A stretch of DNA of 64,000 bases from Pedobacter sp. BS3 (GCF_008274585.1 NZ_VTRT01000008.1:124001-188000); one strand, 5' to 3'. Counted from the stretch's first letter, positions 37,001 to 44,689 are shown. The notes: generated by a model not told the origin, from the sequence alone. Translations and numbers: made by a program.

Positions 37001-37647
37001 ACCGTTGTTTTAGTATCATCAGCAATTATTGAATAATCTGCAAAACCAATGATCCTAAACCTGATAATATCGCCTTTATCTGCCTGAATGGTGAAGCGTC
37101 CTTCCTCATCAGTTGATACCGATTTGCTTTTGTTAATATTGGTAACCGTAACCCCTGGCAAAGCAACGTTCTTTTCATCGGTTACCTTACCTGTAAGGTC
37201 TATTGTTTTAATTTGTACTGAAGACAACGCGTCCTCTTTAATTACTATAGATTTTTCATTAATACTGTAAGTTAGGGAAGCGCCAGAAATACAGTACTGT
37301 ATTACCTCTTCTACAGGCGTATTGATAAAATCAGCTTTGATGGTCTTTTTATCATTCAGCGTTTCGGGCAAATAAAAAACATCGTATCCTGTTTGTCTTT
37401 TAATTGTTTTAAACACCTGTTTGATGCTTACCTGACTCTGGCTCATGGTAATTCGTTGCCCATAGCTTACGGCACTTACTTGTACTATAGTTGCACACAA
37501 TAAAATGGCGACGAGTTTCATTCTTAATATCCAGTTAGTTTTATTCACCCGGCGCAACCCCTTGCTGATCTTTAGCGGAAGGTGAATTTTTGATATGTGG
37601 CACTTAAGCCAGCATACACTTTGCATGTAAAAATTGTACATTTTCAT
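34066..37647 (-). CDS. SusC/RagA TonB-linked outer membrane transporter with STN domain
   Basis: 1193 residues from the ATG at 37647. A long N-terminal extension precedes the signal (RMKLVAILLCATIVQVSAVS). Then come an STN domain (ITMSQSQVSIKQVFKTIKRQ), used to signal to FecR/anti-sigma, a carboxypeptidase-like domain (DLTGKVTDEKNVALPGVTV), a plug with KISVLKGASASALYGSRAG, and a 22-strand barrel ending in YGFNLNFKF. The STN domain together with the upstream fecR and ECF sigma genes shows trans-envelope induction by substrate. It imports oligosaccharides using TonB energy. Confidence 0.95.
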   Translation of the reverse strand: MKMYNFYMQSVCWLKCHISKIHLPLKISKGLRRVNKTNWILRMKLVAILLCATIVQVSAVSYGQRITMSQSQVSIKQVFKTIKRQTGYDVFYLPETLNDKKTIKADFINTPVEEVIQYCISGASLTYSINEKSIVIKEDALSSVQIKTIDLTGKVTDEKNVALPGVTVTNINKSKSVSTDEEGRFTIQADKGDIIRFRIIGFADYSIIADDTKTTVIVNLKPEEIKLSQVVVTALGIQRKERALGYAVSEVDGETFNKARETNVINSLAGTVPGLIISGTAGGPTAASKVTLRGNTTLTGNNQPLYVVDGIPIDNSNYGGTGSGQYASGVDLGDAISAINPDDIDKISVLKGASASALYGSRAGNGVILITTKKGGGKKGLGIEFNSTTSIESQLTSYDGYQSLYGQGTNELVNTLQVQDYNTLTRSFGARIDPNLTVITGTGARVPYAYVRNNIDGFFRTGSTFVNTLSFSNAIDNNDFRFSYSNLTNNDIIPKSGLNRNSFTFSGSSKFGSKVTLTARAFYMTEDVNNRPSLADDPANIGNAFLSLANTVDQARFAHEYKNADGSYLDWNNGNQYRLNPYWVINEMWNNTRKNRLLASAQFNYNILSWLSFQARAASDQTNVDFESFSPRTTPGALTGTLNQNNVKYNTIEADALVSMQRQVTPSLYLSARLGVSITRNNRAGTVNQFTDQAITDVIIPTSYTTQSVSPIGSKRSFNSAYGLLSAGYKGYLYIDATLRQDAFSTLPVNNNSKLFPSLSSSFIFSDAFKMGTEILSFGKLRASVAQVASDTDPYLTSQYYRSNALSFNGMPTGGLSTEVRYSDNLKPTTTFNYEFGTELKFFKNRLGLDVTYYNSKSKDQLNIVPSSPSSGYSSQIVNAGTITNKGIEVAVNGNALKGKNFSWDLNIVFARNINKVESLAEGTPFISLSDARWAGVSIVAMPGQAYGSILGYNYQRTSQGDIILDPVTLQPLLSANREVLGKGIYDWTGGLTSNVRYKNFSLSAIIDVKYGADLLSLTNYFAAANGSLLTTLEGRAEWIQSEEERQAAGLTIQQWRDQGKVRGLVPKGVVQTGVDTDGNPVYVQNTTAVEPSNYWTTLGDISNAVAVPYIYDASYVKMRQLTLSYNLPVSLTRKWKLKDVQVGLVARNPFIIYKNVPNVDPDSNYNNGNGQGIEYGSLPGRRSYGFNLNFKF

Positions 37648-37781
37648 CAATTTGTAATTGTCGTCTTTAGCGATGATGAAGAAATCGCCAATATTGTTTC
37701 AACCAACAATATTGTCTAAGTTTGACAATCTGTTTAAGTTCAAAAATGGTTATACTACTTTTTTGTCGGGACAGAAAATTG

Positions 37782-37808
37782 ACCGGTGGTGGTTCCAAGC
37801 ACCCCGGT
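37782..37808. promoter_or_regulatory. Hairpin in the fecR-susC spacer
   Basis: On the minus strand ACCGGGGTG pairs with CACCACCGGT (one bulged A) around an 8-nt loop. It sits 135 bp before susC in a 272-bp spacer with no gene. No U-run follows directly, so it may be an attenuator or processing site rather than a simple terminator. Confidence 0.45.
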
Positions 37809-37919
37809 TTTTCATCATATCCGGTTAGGGTCCTCTTTGTTTTCTTCTCATATCTGGTTAGTTTTAATTGGGATTATCTTATATATTGATTTTCGCTTGT
37901 CTTCGTGTTTACATGAAAT

Positions 37920-39173
37920 CTATTTCAGAATAACTTTTCCATTTTCTATACTGAAGTGCAGCGCACCCGCGAGTTCCATAGTTTTCAGCACTGTCGAAAT
38001 ATTCCTGTATTTGGAAATAGTTCCTGCCAATGGTCTCTCCCTTAAATGTTCATTTTTATACACTACTTCTACGTCATACCATCTGGCCACTTCCTGCATC
38101 GCTTCGTCCAGGGTTTTTCCTGAAAATTGGAAATAACCATTTTTCCAGGCAATAGCATCTTCTGCGTCAACATCTGCTACTTTAATATTTCCTCCGGTAA
38201 AAACAGCCTCCTGGTTGGGTCTTATTATGCGTGAATAACCTGTTTGTAGTGCCAATATCCTCACACTGCCCTCAAGTAATGTGGTTTTGATTGCTTGTTT
38301 GTCTCCATAGGCATTAATGTTAAAGTGCGTACCCAATACTTCTACCTGTTGGCCTTTAGTAATTACTATAAAGGGTAATCTGCCCTCACCCCGGCTCTTT
38401 CCTTTGGAGAGAGCGTTTGCAGCGCCGGATTTCTGGGAATTAAGGAGAACTTTAGCTACTTCAAAATAACCTTCGCCTGTTAACGTTACCCGACGCTCAT
38501 TGCCGGTAAATGTAGTTGGGTAGATTAATGATGAAGCCGCATTGAGCCACACTTTGGTTCCATCAGGCAAAACAACCTGGTATTGCCCGCCACGGGGAGT
38601 TTCAATGGTGTTAAAGGCAACCTCTCCTCCTGCCTTCTCCTCCAAAGGAATCCTTTCGGATAAAGGAACGGGGGCTTCTCTATTGGCTGTATAAACCAGT
38701 TGTCCATCGGCCGCCTTGGAGATTTTCACACCGGTTTGTTCGGCAAGCTGACCGTTAGCGGCATCGGTTAACGATATCTTTTTACCATTGCTTAATGTTA
38801 AAATAGCCTTATTGCCACCTGGCTTAATTTGAAGCCGGGTATATTTTTCTGTATTATCCTGCCGGGTTATATAATATACAACCCCAATTAACGATACTAC
38901 CAATATAGCAGCAGCTACACGGGCCCAGTTGGGGAGCACCCTTATTACTTTTGTTTGTGCTTTGGTATTTAAAGCAATCCTGTCTTCTATCAATTGATAT
39001 AGTTCGTTTTGAAGCCGGCTTTTTTCAGTGCTGTCTAATTTAGATGTGTAGCTATCCTTTTGGTCAAAGGCATTATAATACGCATTCAGGAATCTTTTTT
39101 CCTCCTCCGTTGCATTTCCCGCCTGAAATTTATCAAGTATTTCGAAAAATTGCTCTTTTTTTAGCTGTTGCAT
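37920..39173 (-). CDS. FecR-family anti-sigma factor with an in-frame repeat insertion
   Basis: 417 residues. A cytoplasmic N-terminal sigma-binding region is followed by one transmembrane helix (about 81-97, VAAAILVVSLIGVVYYI) and a periplasmic FecR domain (TPRGGQYQVVLPDGTKVWLNAAS, GEGYFEVAK, EVLGTHFNINAYGD). It ends in an STN-like secretin domain (LDEAMQEVARWYDVEVVYKN). Between EGYFEVAK and PFIVITKG, where family members have a few residues, there are 25 extra residues (VLLNSQKSGAANALSKGKSR, then GEGRL). They are encoded by 38376-38450, which resembles the spacer module at 13187 and 19890. It transmits the SusC signal to the sigma factor. Confidence 0.9.
   Translation of the reverse strand: MQQLKKEQFFEILDKFQAGNATEEEKRFLNAYYNAFDQKDSYTSKLDSTEKSRLQNELYQLIEDRIALNTKAQTKVIRVLPNWARVAAAILVVSLIGVVYYITRQDNTEKYTRLQIKPGGNKAILTLSNGKKISLTDAANGQLAEQTGVKISKAADGQLVYTANREAPVPLSERIPLEEKAGGEVAFNTIETPRGGQYQVVLPDGTKVWLNAASSLIYPTTFTGNERRVTLTGEGYFEVAKVLLNSQKSGAANALSKGKSRGEGRLPFIVITKGQQVEVLGTHFNINAYGDKQAIKTTLLEGSVRILALQTGYSRIIRPNQEAVFTGGNIKVADVDAEDAIAWKNGYFQFSGKTLDEAMQEVARWYDVEVVYKNEHLRERPLAGTISKYRNISTVLKTMELAGALHFSIENGKVILK
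38376..38450. repeat. Spacer-type repeat module inserted in frame in fecR
   Basis: 75 bp (25 codons). Its core CTCTCCAAAGGAAAGAG followed by CCGGGGTGAGGG on the minus strand parallels ctctcccttggagag/ttggggtgagg at 13189-13219 and the module at 19890-19925. It introduces no stop codon. Confidence 0.6.
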
Positions 39174-39241
39174 GTATATCTTTTATACACGTATGCCAGC
39201 AGCATGCTTTTGCCCAGTTGCTGATGAAAAAAATTAAAAAA

Positions 39242-39820
39242 CTATTTTTGGGTCAATAACAGGAAAATATTAACAATGAATATTGCCGTTTTAAGTTTTG
39301 CAAGCGCCCGACCTAAATGATTTCTTACAGTTTTGGGCGAGATGTTGAGTTTTTCTGCAATTTGATCGGGAGTAAATCCTTCCTTATAACGCATATTAAA
39401 GATAATACGTTGTTGTTCTGGCAAGGCATTTATTAATGCTTCATACGCGGCTACCAGTTCTTTTCTAAGCACAACTGCGTCCGTATTGCCGCCGTATTGT
39501 TCAAGTTCATTATAAATCTCTGTCAGGGGAACGAAACGTTGCCGCTTTTTAAGATGGCTAAAAACCTGGTTCTTGGTTACTGTGGTCAACCACGCCGGCA
39601 AGTTCTTAATTTCTGCGCTTCCAGCTTTGCTCCACAGGCAGGCAAAAACATCCTGAACAACATCCTTAGCATGATCGATGTCATCAAGACGTTTAAATGC
39701 TTCGTCTATAACATCAGACCAATACCTGTTATATAATGTCTGAAAAGCTAAAGCGCTTCCATCACTCAGTTCACTAAGTAATTTACTGTCTTCTTCGCTA
39801 TGTTTCTTACCTGCAAGCAT
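39242..39820 (-). CDS. ECF RNA polymerase sigma factor (PUL regulator)
   Basis: 192 residues from the ATG at 39820. Region 2 is FQTLYNRYWSDVIDEAFKRL with DHAKDVVQDVFACLW. Region 4 is INALPEQQRIIFNMRYKEGF followed by the helix-turn-helix EIAEKLNISPKTVRNHLGRA-type segment (here TPDQIAEKLNISPKTVRNHL). This is the Bacteroidota ECF group that pairs with FecR and SusC. It lies 68 bp upstream of fecR and should drive the PUL when SusC binds substrate. The hydrophobic C-terminal tail (FIVNIFLLL) is typical of the group. Confidence 0.92.
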   Translation of the reverse strand: MLAGKKHSEEDSKLLSELSDGSALAFQTLYNRYWSDVIDEAFKRLDDIDHAKDVVQDVFACLWSKAGSAEIKNLPAWLTTVTKNQVFSHLKKRQRFVPLTEIYNELEQYGGNTDAVVLRKELVAAYEALINALPEQQRIIFNMRYKEGFTPDQIAEKLNISPKTVRNHLGRALAKLKTAIFIVNIFLLLTQK

Positions 39821-39981
39821 GCGGTCAATACACAAATCTAAAAAACTTTACCAATAATATACTATGCATAAATTTTAAAAGAAAACAATATTGGTATGAG
39901 CCAAGTTTACAAAAGTCAGTCTTTTTTCCATGCTTAATTATGCCGTTACATATCAATACTTTAACTGATATTATAGGTACT

Positions 39982-40388
39982 TTACTTTAGGCGGATTTTC
40001 ATTCGGAGATTTGCGAACAAAGTAGAAAATAAGACTTTGATTTGTAAAATATTCCTATTACGGCAAATAACGATAAAAAATAAGGTCCCCTTCAGATTGT
40101 ATAGTATAAATAGAATTATTATGCATAAGCAAAACCCGGTCTGAATTTCCAGCAACGACCGATAACTGTGGTCTGTAATAACTATACCCTTGTTAATTTT
40201 TTGCTGCCGGATCATTTTCTGGAGTTCTCTGATCGCTATCGGTGATAGCGCTTTGAAAGGCTCATCCAATAAGGTATAACCTGATTTTAAGGAAAGGATC
40301 CAAACGCATTCGATAATTCTAAGCTCCCCGCCGGACAATTCGCTTATTTTCTTATCTCTCAATGCATAAATAAGCTCATTATGCTCGA
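39982..40388 (-). pseudogene. 5'-truncated ABC-transporter ATPase fragment
   Basis: The minus-strand frame carries the ABC signature ELSGGELRIIECVWILSLKS, Walker B YTLLDEPF and the H-loop IVITDH, but no Walker A. The frame is open backwards through IEHNELIYALRDKKIS to about 40388, where homology ends at the GH2 fragment. After the H-loop the protein quickly turns into an unrelated hydrophobic tail (CLCIIILFILYNL). Half of an ATPase domain cannot bind ATP alone, so this is a remnant. Confidence 0.75.
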
Positions 40389-41135
40389 TTGGATTTTTCA
40401 GGCGCCATTAAACCCCGTGGATATTTCCGCCAATCTTTATGGAGTAGTAAGCCAATGGCATATTTGGGCACTTATCCCATAGGGGTCGACCAAAATAAAT
40501 ATTTGGAAGATGATGTGCTTTCGCAAATTGAACAGGCCGAAAACCAGACCGGCAAACTATCAATGGACGCATGGGCTAAATGGAACTATCAGCAAGGTTC
40601 GAAAATTAGAGTGGTGTGCTATACCAACGCCGCAAAAGCGCAGCTCGTGCTCAACGGTAAAAAAATTGGCAAAGCAAAACCTTACAATACCAACACGGGC
40701 ATTATACATTGGGATATTCCTTTTGAAGCGGGTAAGCTGGAAGTTGTAGGGCTAGACAAAAACAACAAAGAAACTGCCAGATATGCCATAAACACCCCTC
40801 AACAGGCTTATGCCATAAAGATTACAGAAGCCGATAGCAAGATTGAAAAAAATGGCGGTGTAGCCCAAATTCGCCTGCAAATAGTGGATAAAAATGGCGT
40901 TAGGGTGGCCCACGCAAACAACGAAATTTTATGCAACGTAACCGGGCCTGGCGAACTGTTGGGCCTCGAAGCAGGAAACAATGTTGATATGGGCGATTAT
41001 ACAGATAATAAGCAAAAGGCTTACAAAGGAATGCTTACGGCATATATTAGGGCTACAGGAAGTTTGGGCGATATTAAAGTGGAATTAACCGCCAAAGGTA
41101 TTAAAGGTGAAAAAGTTAATGTTGTAGTTTATTAA
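40386..41135 (+). pseudogene. 5'-truncated GH2 glycoside hydrolase (C-terminal fragment)
   Basis: The plus-strand frame begins mid-domain with LDFSGAIKPRGYFRQSLWS, a motif found in the catalytic barrel of Bacteroidota GH2 beta-galactosidase-like enzymes. It continues with the DUF4982-like/Ig region (KIRVVCYTNAAKAQLVLNGK, HWDIPFEAGKLEVVGLDKN) and a final Ig-like domain. The sugar-binding N-terminus and most of the barrel are missing. There is no ATG or signal peptide, so it is not expected to be functional. Its 5' end abuts the 5'-truncated ABC fragment head to head at about 40386-40390. Confidence 0.8.
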
Positions 41136-41473
41136 TATTAATATGAGGTGAGCTGCGCCTATTTCCATTATTGGCTTTAGTTGATGATACCTCAACTTTG
41201 GAAAGCTGTTGATTTTGGGAATGTCAGAAGTGTCAACAAGGATAATAAGTGCATTTCTTAATTCTTTTATTTCACCAAGTATCTATTTTTCTACAGCTAA
41301 AAATAAGCATAAAAAATACCAACTTCAACTAAATAAGCACAAAGCCATCCTAATAAAGTAGCTAACATCATATATATAAAAGTTTTCAATCTCCTATAGT
41401 AATAGCTCATATTGATTATAAAAATTAATATTCAAACCACTTCTTAAAAACCCCTTTGCCGACGCTTCCCCCT
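41136..41473. other. A/T-rich spacer without a clear gene
   Basis: No intact gene. On the minus strand an open stretch (about 41275-41096) without an ATG reads LGEIKELRNALIILVDTSDI and then PKINSFPKLRYHQLKPIMEI. It looks protein-like and may be a decayed gene, but I cannot assign it. The rest is A/T-rich with multiple stops. Confidence 0.4.
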
Positions 41474-41620
41474 ATCCGTAGAGTTTCCACCGATTTAAAA
41501 AAATTGAATTAAGATTACAACAGAAAATTGATAGTTTTCGTCATCTTTCAGATTTGAAGACAGAGCGCACTATCAATAACTTAAAAAGCTGTTGTACAGT
41601 TTCCGAAGGGCTCTACGGAT
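41474..41620. ncRNA. Long nested inverted repeat, candidate structured RNA or small mobile element
   Basis: Three perfect complementary blocks occur in nested order. ATCCGTAGAG (41474-41483) pairs with CTCTACGGAT (41611-41620). TACAACAG (41516-41523) pairs with CTGTTGTA (41589-41596). ATTGATAG (41527-41534) pairs with CTATCAAT (41570-41577). A weaker apical stem involves TCTTTCA and TTGAAGA. I do not recognise the family. A non-autonomous transposable element or a non-coding RNA are the main options; the strand is not determined. Confidence 0.5.
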
Positions 41621-41632
41621 TAACATATAGAA

Positions 41633-41765
41633 AAGAGTCTACAGACTCTTGTAAACAAATATAAAATTCCATGTCGGCATACCATACGTACCCTGTTTCA
41701 AATGAGTTCAAAAACTCATTATTATTTCACCAATCCGGAGTGACACTTGCGCTGAACACTCCGGA
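41633..41765. other. Cluster of three further hairpins
   Basis: AAGAGTC-TACA-GACTCTT (41633-41650), AATGAGTT-CAAA-AACTCATT (41701-41720) and TCCGGAGTG-N14-CACTCCGGA (41734-41765). All stems are perfect. They lie directly after the nested repeat and 3' of the orphan sigma gene, so one may act as its terminator on the minus strand. Confidence 0.6.
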
Positions 41766-41842
41766 CAGGTGAGTTGGTTAACCGTTCTCAACAAACTTGG
41801 ATATTTAAATTTTCAGCCTTTCAGAAACTTAATTCAAGAAAA

Positions 41843-42430
41843 CTATAAATGAAGAAAGAAAACAAAAAACAGGTAAGTAATTCCGTGGTAATCGAAGTGC
41901 CGGCGTAACGTTTTTAAAGCAGCAACCAAATGGTTTTTAACAGTATTTTTTGAGATATTTAACCGCTCTGCGATCTCCTCATGCGATAACCCGTCAAACC
42001 TGCTTAACCGGAAGATCAATTGCTGTTGCTTGGGAAGTTCGGATATAGCATTCTCGGTAAAACGCATTAAATCAGACAGAAACACGATTTCTTCTGTATG
42101 ATTATCATATTCTGTAAGCAAAGCAAACAATTGATCGCGAAGCTGTTGTGTACTTGTACCCTTACGAAAAGTATCTAAAACCAGCCGGCGGGCTATAGTA
42201 AATAAATAGGGATGTATGGGTAGTGTTTCATCCAGCTTATCCCTACTGGTCCATAAACTTAAAAACGTTTCCTGTACAATTTCTTCGCTTTGCTCCTTAT
42301 TTTTAAGAAAAGCATAAGCAAACTGGTAAACTTTACGATAGAAACGATCGTAAACAAGCCGAAAAGCATCCTGATCGCCTTTACGTAAGCGACCAACATC
42401 ATCTGAATTAATCATCGGCTCATGCGACAT
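41843..42430 (-). CDS. Orphan ECF RNA polymerase sigma factor
   Basis: 195 residues. Region 2 is FRLVYDRFYRKVYQFAYAFL with SEEIVQETFLSLW. Region 4 is ISELPKQQQLIFRLSRFDGL followed by the HTH EEIAERLNISKNTVKNHLVA. It is of the same ECF group as the PUL sigma factor, and such genes are normally followed by fecR, susC and susD. Here the downstream side holds only the hairpin spacer and the truncated GH2/ABC fragments, so its cognate PUL appears to have been lost. Start ATG at 42430 (MSHEPM); an internal ATG at 42415 is also possible. Confidence 0.9.
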   Translation of the reverse strand: MSHEPMINSDDVGRLRKGDQDAFRLVYDRFYRKVYQFAYAFLKNKEQSEEIVQETFLSLWTSRDKLDETLPIHPYLFTIARRLVLDTFRKGTSTQQLRDQLFALLTEYDNHTEEIVFLSDLMRFTENAISELPKQQQLIFRLSRFDGLSHEEIAERLNISKNTVKNHLVAALKTLRRHFDYHGITYLFFVFFLHL

Positions 42431-42720
42431 AATTGGACAGTTTACCTAAAGCGTTAATTTTTGGGATGACCAGCAATTAGCTCAAACTTATGAAAATCTG
42501 CTACAAATGCAAAAAAGTTGAAAGTGAAAAGCTGAGCGCAGCGCTCCTGCCACTTGTCTCGATAACTCAGAGTTCGAGTTAAAAGCCATGCATAAAATAC
42601 CTGTATTCTAAATGCTTAAATAAGACATATTATTCCATTAAAATCACACGGCCTTATATTTTGCTTTAAAAAATCGACCTGCTTTGTGCATTTACACAAT
42701 GAAATTTAATAATGTATTTA

Positions 42721-42728
42721 TATCTTTG
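42721..42728 (+). promoter_or_regulatory. -7 promoter box of tRNA-Arg
   Basis: TATCTTTG, matching TAnnTTTG, 7 bp before the first base of the tRNA. Confidence 0.55.
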
Positions 42729-42735
42729 CGCCACT

Positions 42736-42807
42736 GCACCCGTAGTTCAATGGATAGAATGTCAGATTCCGGTTCTGATGATAGGAGTTCGAATCTCTTC
42801 GGGTGCA
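42736..42807 (+). tRNA. trnR: tRNA-Arg, anticodon CCG
   Basis: A 72-nt cloverleaf. The acceptor is GCACCCG/CGGGTGC with discriminator A. The anticodon arm TCAGATTCCGGTTCTGA has anticodon CCG, and the T arm contains GAGTTCGAATCTC. CCA is not encoded. It decodes CGG. Confidence 0.96.
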
Positions 42808-42934
42808 CAAGCCAGGCGAAAAAGTCAGTATATGATTTTTTCGCTTTTTTATTTGGAGACACTTGCACGCATGACTGAATACTCTATTGGATTTGTTGAG
42901 CGATTGCTATCTTATCAGGATATAAAACGGCACT

Positions 42935-43327
42935 TTACTTACCCAATAAGCGAGCGAACAATTCTATTTTGTCAAATTCTGTATACAGATGGGTATAGCC
43001 TATTGCAACGCAAACCGATAATAAATTCCCTATTAAATAATAGTCATTAAACTTATTATCCAATTCTCTTTTATTTTCTTTGTTGTCTGTTGTTTCACTA
43101 TGCTTTAATCGTGTAGCAAGCTTTAAAGCACTAAAGAATGTTAACGCACTGGTTTGAGAGTTGATCAGGGCAACCATAAGAAATGTCCTTTCCAATACTC
43201 CCTTTATAACCGATCGCCAATCAATACCGTTCTTTTTATACCATATTTGTGCAATTGCGCTAAATACAAATGCCAGAATAATCTCACTTACAAGCATTAT
43301 ACTGAATAATATAGAAAATTTACCCAT
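42935..43327 (-). CDS. Small membrane protein coupled to SatD
   Basis: About 130 residues from the ATG at 43327 (MGKFSILFSIMLVSEIILAF). Three hydrophobic segments are visible (about 6-28, 45-60 and 92-110), separated by a charged loop (LKHSETTDNKENKREL). I do not recognise a family. Its start overlaps the end of the SatD-like gene by 8 bp, indicating translational coupling and a shared function. In other bacteria SatD homologues also neighbour a membrane protein, so this may be the equivalent partner, though with an unrelated-looking sequence. Confidence 0.7.
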   Translation of the reverse strand: MGKFSILFSIMLVSEIILAFVFSAIAQIWYKKNGIDWRSVIKGVLERTFLMVALINSQTSALTFFSALKLATRLKHSETTDNKENKRELDNKFNDYYLIGNLLSVCVAIGYTHLYTEFDKIELFARLLGK

Positions 43328-43964
43328 ACGATGTTTTGGCAATATAGTTTATAATTTTTTTCATGGCTTCATATTCCTCAACCTTGAGTGATTTTTCCCG
43401 CTTCCACATTAACGAACGATTTTTATGAAGTTTTTCGGCAACAAGTTTATAATCTTTCAATAATAGGAAGTTCTTTATCAATTCTCCATCTTTTTCGATA
43501 TTCCAATCATCTACAACCTGTTGATATACGATAAATGCTTCATTTAATATCCCGGAAAGCTCCTGATTTGTGAGCACAAAGTTGAATCTTTGGGGGGTTT
43601 CCTTTAAATTATTCAGGGTTTCCCGGGCTTGCGTTAACCCCGGTCCCAACATCCCATAAGCTATTTTACTGTTAATAGGAGTTTCTATTTTACCCTCCAT
43701 CAGCACATACCTGAGCTTAAAGGGAACTGCGGTAACAACCATATCTTCTTCCAAGGCTAATATAGTATTAACCGCACCTGATAAATCCGTCATTACACCT
43801 TGGAATTCATCTCCCAGGGTAATGGTTAAGGGGGACTGAATATTCTTTTTACAACTGGTATTAATACGATCAACCGATTGTTTAAAGCTATTTATTAATC
43901 GCTCCTGGTTTAAATCGCGGCTTTTTATAATATCAGCCATTAGTACATAAGACAGTGCATTCAT
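43320..43964 (-). CDS. SatD-family protein
   Basis: About 214 residues from the ATG at 43964. The N-terminus carries the SatD hallmark YVLMADIIKSRDL, then SPLTITLGDEFQGVM and FKLRYVLMEGKIETPINS with AYGMLGPGLTQARETL. The C-terminal 50 residues look like a helix-turn-helix (KNFLLLKDYKLVAEKLHKNRS-type region), so self-regulation through DNA is plausible. SatD was named from streptococcal secretion and acid tolerance work, but its biochemical function is unknown. A 30-bp inverted repeat lies at 44006-44035 in its promoter region. Confidence 0.82.
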   Translation of the reverse strand: MNALSYVLMADIIKSRDLNQERLINSFKQSVDRINTSCKKNIQSPLTITLGDEFQGVMTDLSGAVNTILALEEDMVVTAVPFKLRYVLMEGKIETPINSKIAYGMLGPGLTQARETLNNLKETPQRFNFVLTNQELSGILNEAFIVYQQVVDDWNIEKDGELIKNFLLLKDYKLVAEKLHKNRSLMWKREKSLKVEEYEAMKKIINYIAKTSYG

Positions 43965-44005
43965 AATGTTGCACAAATATTGAAATAATTATATTAATTT
44001 CAAAT

Positions 44006-44035
44006 AATGTGAAACAAATAGCATTATTTCACATT
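44006..44035. promoter_or_regulatory. Inverted-repeat operator candidate upstream of satD
   Basis: AATGTGAAA (44006-44014) and TTTCACATT (44027-44035) form perfect 9-bp arms 12 bp apart, about 40 bp before the satD ATG. They fit a dimeric repressor site, possibly bound by the SatD C-terminal HTH. Confidence 0.55.
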
Positions 44036-44070
44036 TTATGAAACAAGCCCAAAAATCCTGTTTATATACA

Positions 44071-44103
44071 AAAAGACCGCTGCGATTAACAGACGGCCTT
44101 TTA
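44071..44103 (-). terminator. Rho-independent terminator of the glycine-zipper gene
   Basis: On the minus strand AAAAGGCCG pairs with CGGTCTTTT (one G-U), followed by a U. It lies 26 bp after the stop codon. Confidence 0.75.
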
Positions 44104-44128
44104 ATATATGTTGATTTGAAGTTCGCGT

Positions 44129-44593
44129 TTATTTAGCTCTGCCGGATTTTTTATCTTCACCCCGGCCAATGGCATAACCTGTTCCTGCACCTATCAAACC
44201 TCCGATAATAGCACCCCGGCCATTTTTCTTATCGATAATTGCACCACCCACAGCGCCGGCTCCGGCGCCAATTACAGCGCCTTTAGCTGCCGAGCTCCAG
44301 CCTTTTTTCTTGGTTTGAGTGGCTTGCGACTGTGTTGTTGTACTTGAATAGGAAGTATGCCGAACACTATTTTCCCGGCGAGCCTGAGCAGCAAGAGCTG
44401 CCTGCTCCTGCTCTTTTTTCTGCGCTTCGGCCTTTTTAAAACTATCCAGCTTCAGGCTGTCACGCACCATTTTTAAAGAGTCTTTATATTTCTGGGCCAC
44501 TACATCTGTACCGTTTGCCCCGTTCATTTTAGCATCACTGTTGCACGCTGCTACTATAGCGGCTATCGCGACAAGAGATAATATTGTTTTCAT
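44129..44593 (-). CDS. Glycine-zipper lipoprotein (YMGG-like)
   Basis: 154 residues. The lipoprotein signal ends in AIVAAC (C17). A central Lys/Gln/Ala-rich coiled segment (DSFKKAEAQKKEQEQAALAA) precedes a Gly-zipper hairpin (GAVIGAGAGAVGGAIIDKKN, then GRGAIIGGLIGAGTGYAIGR). Glycine zippers insert in or pack against membranes, and such proteins are abundant envelope components of unclear function. It is monocistronic with its own terminator. Confidence 0.85.
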   Translation of the reverse strand: MKTILSLVAIAAIVAACNSDAKMNGANGTDVVAQKYKDSLKMVRDSLKLDSFKKAEAQKKEQEQAALAAQARRENSVRHTSYSSTTTQSQATQTKKKGWSSAAKGAVIGAGAGAVGGAIIDKKNGRGAIIGGLIGAGTGYAIGRGEDKKSGRAK

Positions 44594-44689
44594 CTGTTTA
44601 AGTTTTATTTTGACTTCGATATGCTAATCCTGATAAAGTTAGCAGAAAAGCATATACCAGCTTTATCAAAGAAAAAACTATGCCAGCAT

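Noticed and set aside
39982-40388. A complete ABC-transporter ATPase
   Set aside because: Walker A is missing and the 5' end stops at a junction with another gene fragment.
41096-41275. A short minus-strand gene opposite the GH2 fragment end
   Set aside because: Protein-like composition but no ATG, overlap with the GH2 3' end and no recognisable family.
41474-41620. 6S RNA or integron attC site
   Set aside because: Overall size is in the range of such structures, but I see none of their conserved sequence features and no integrase; left as unassigned.
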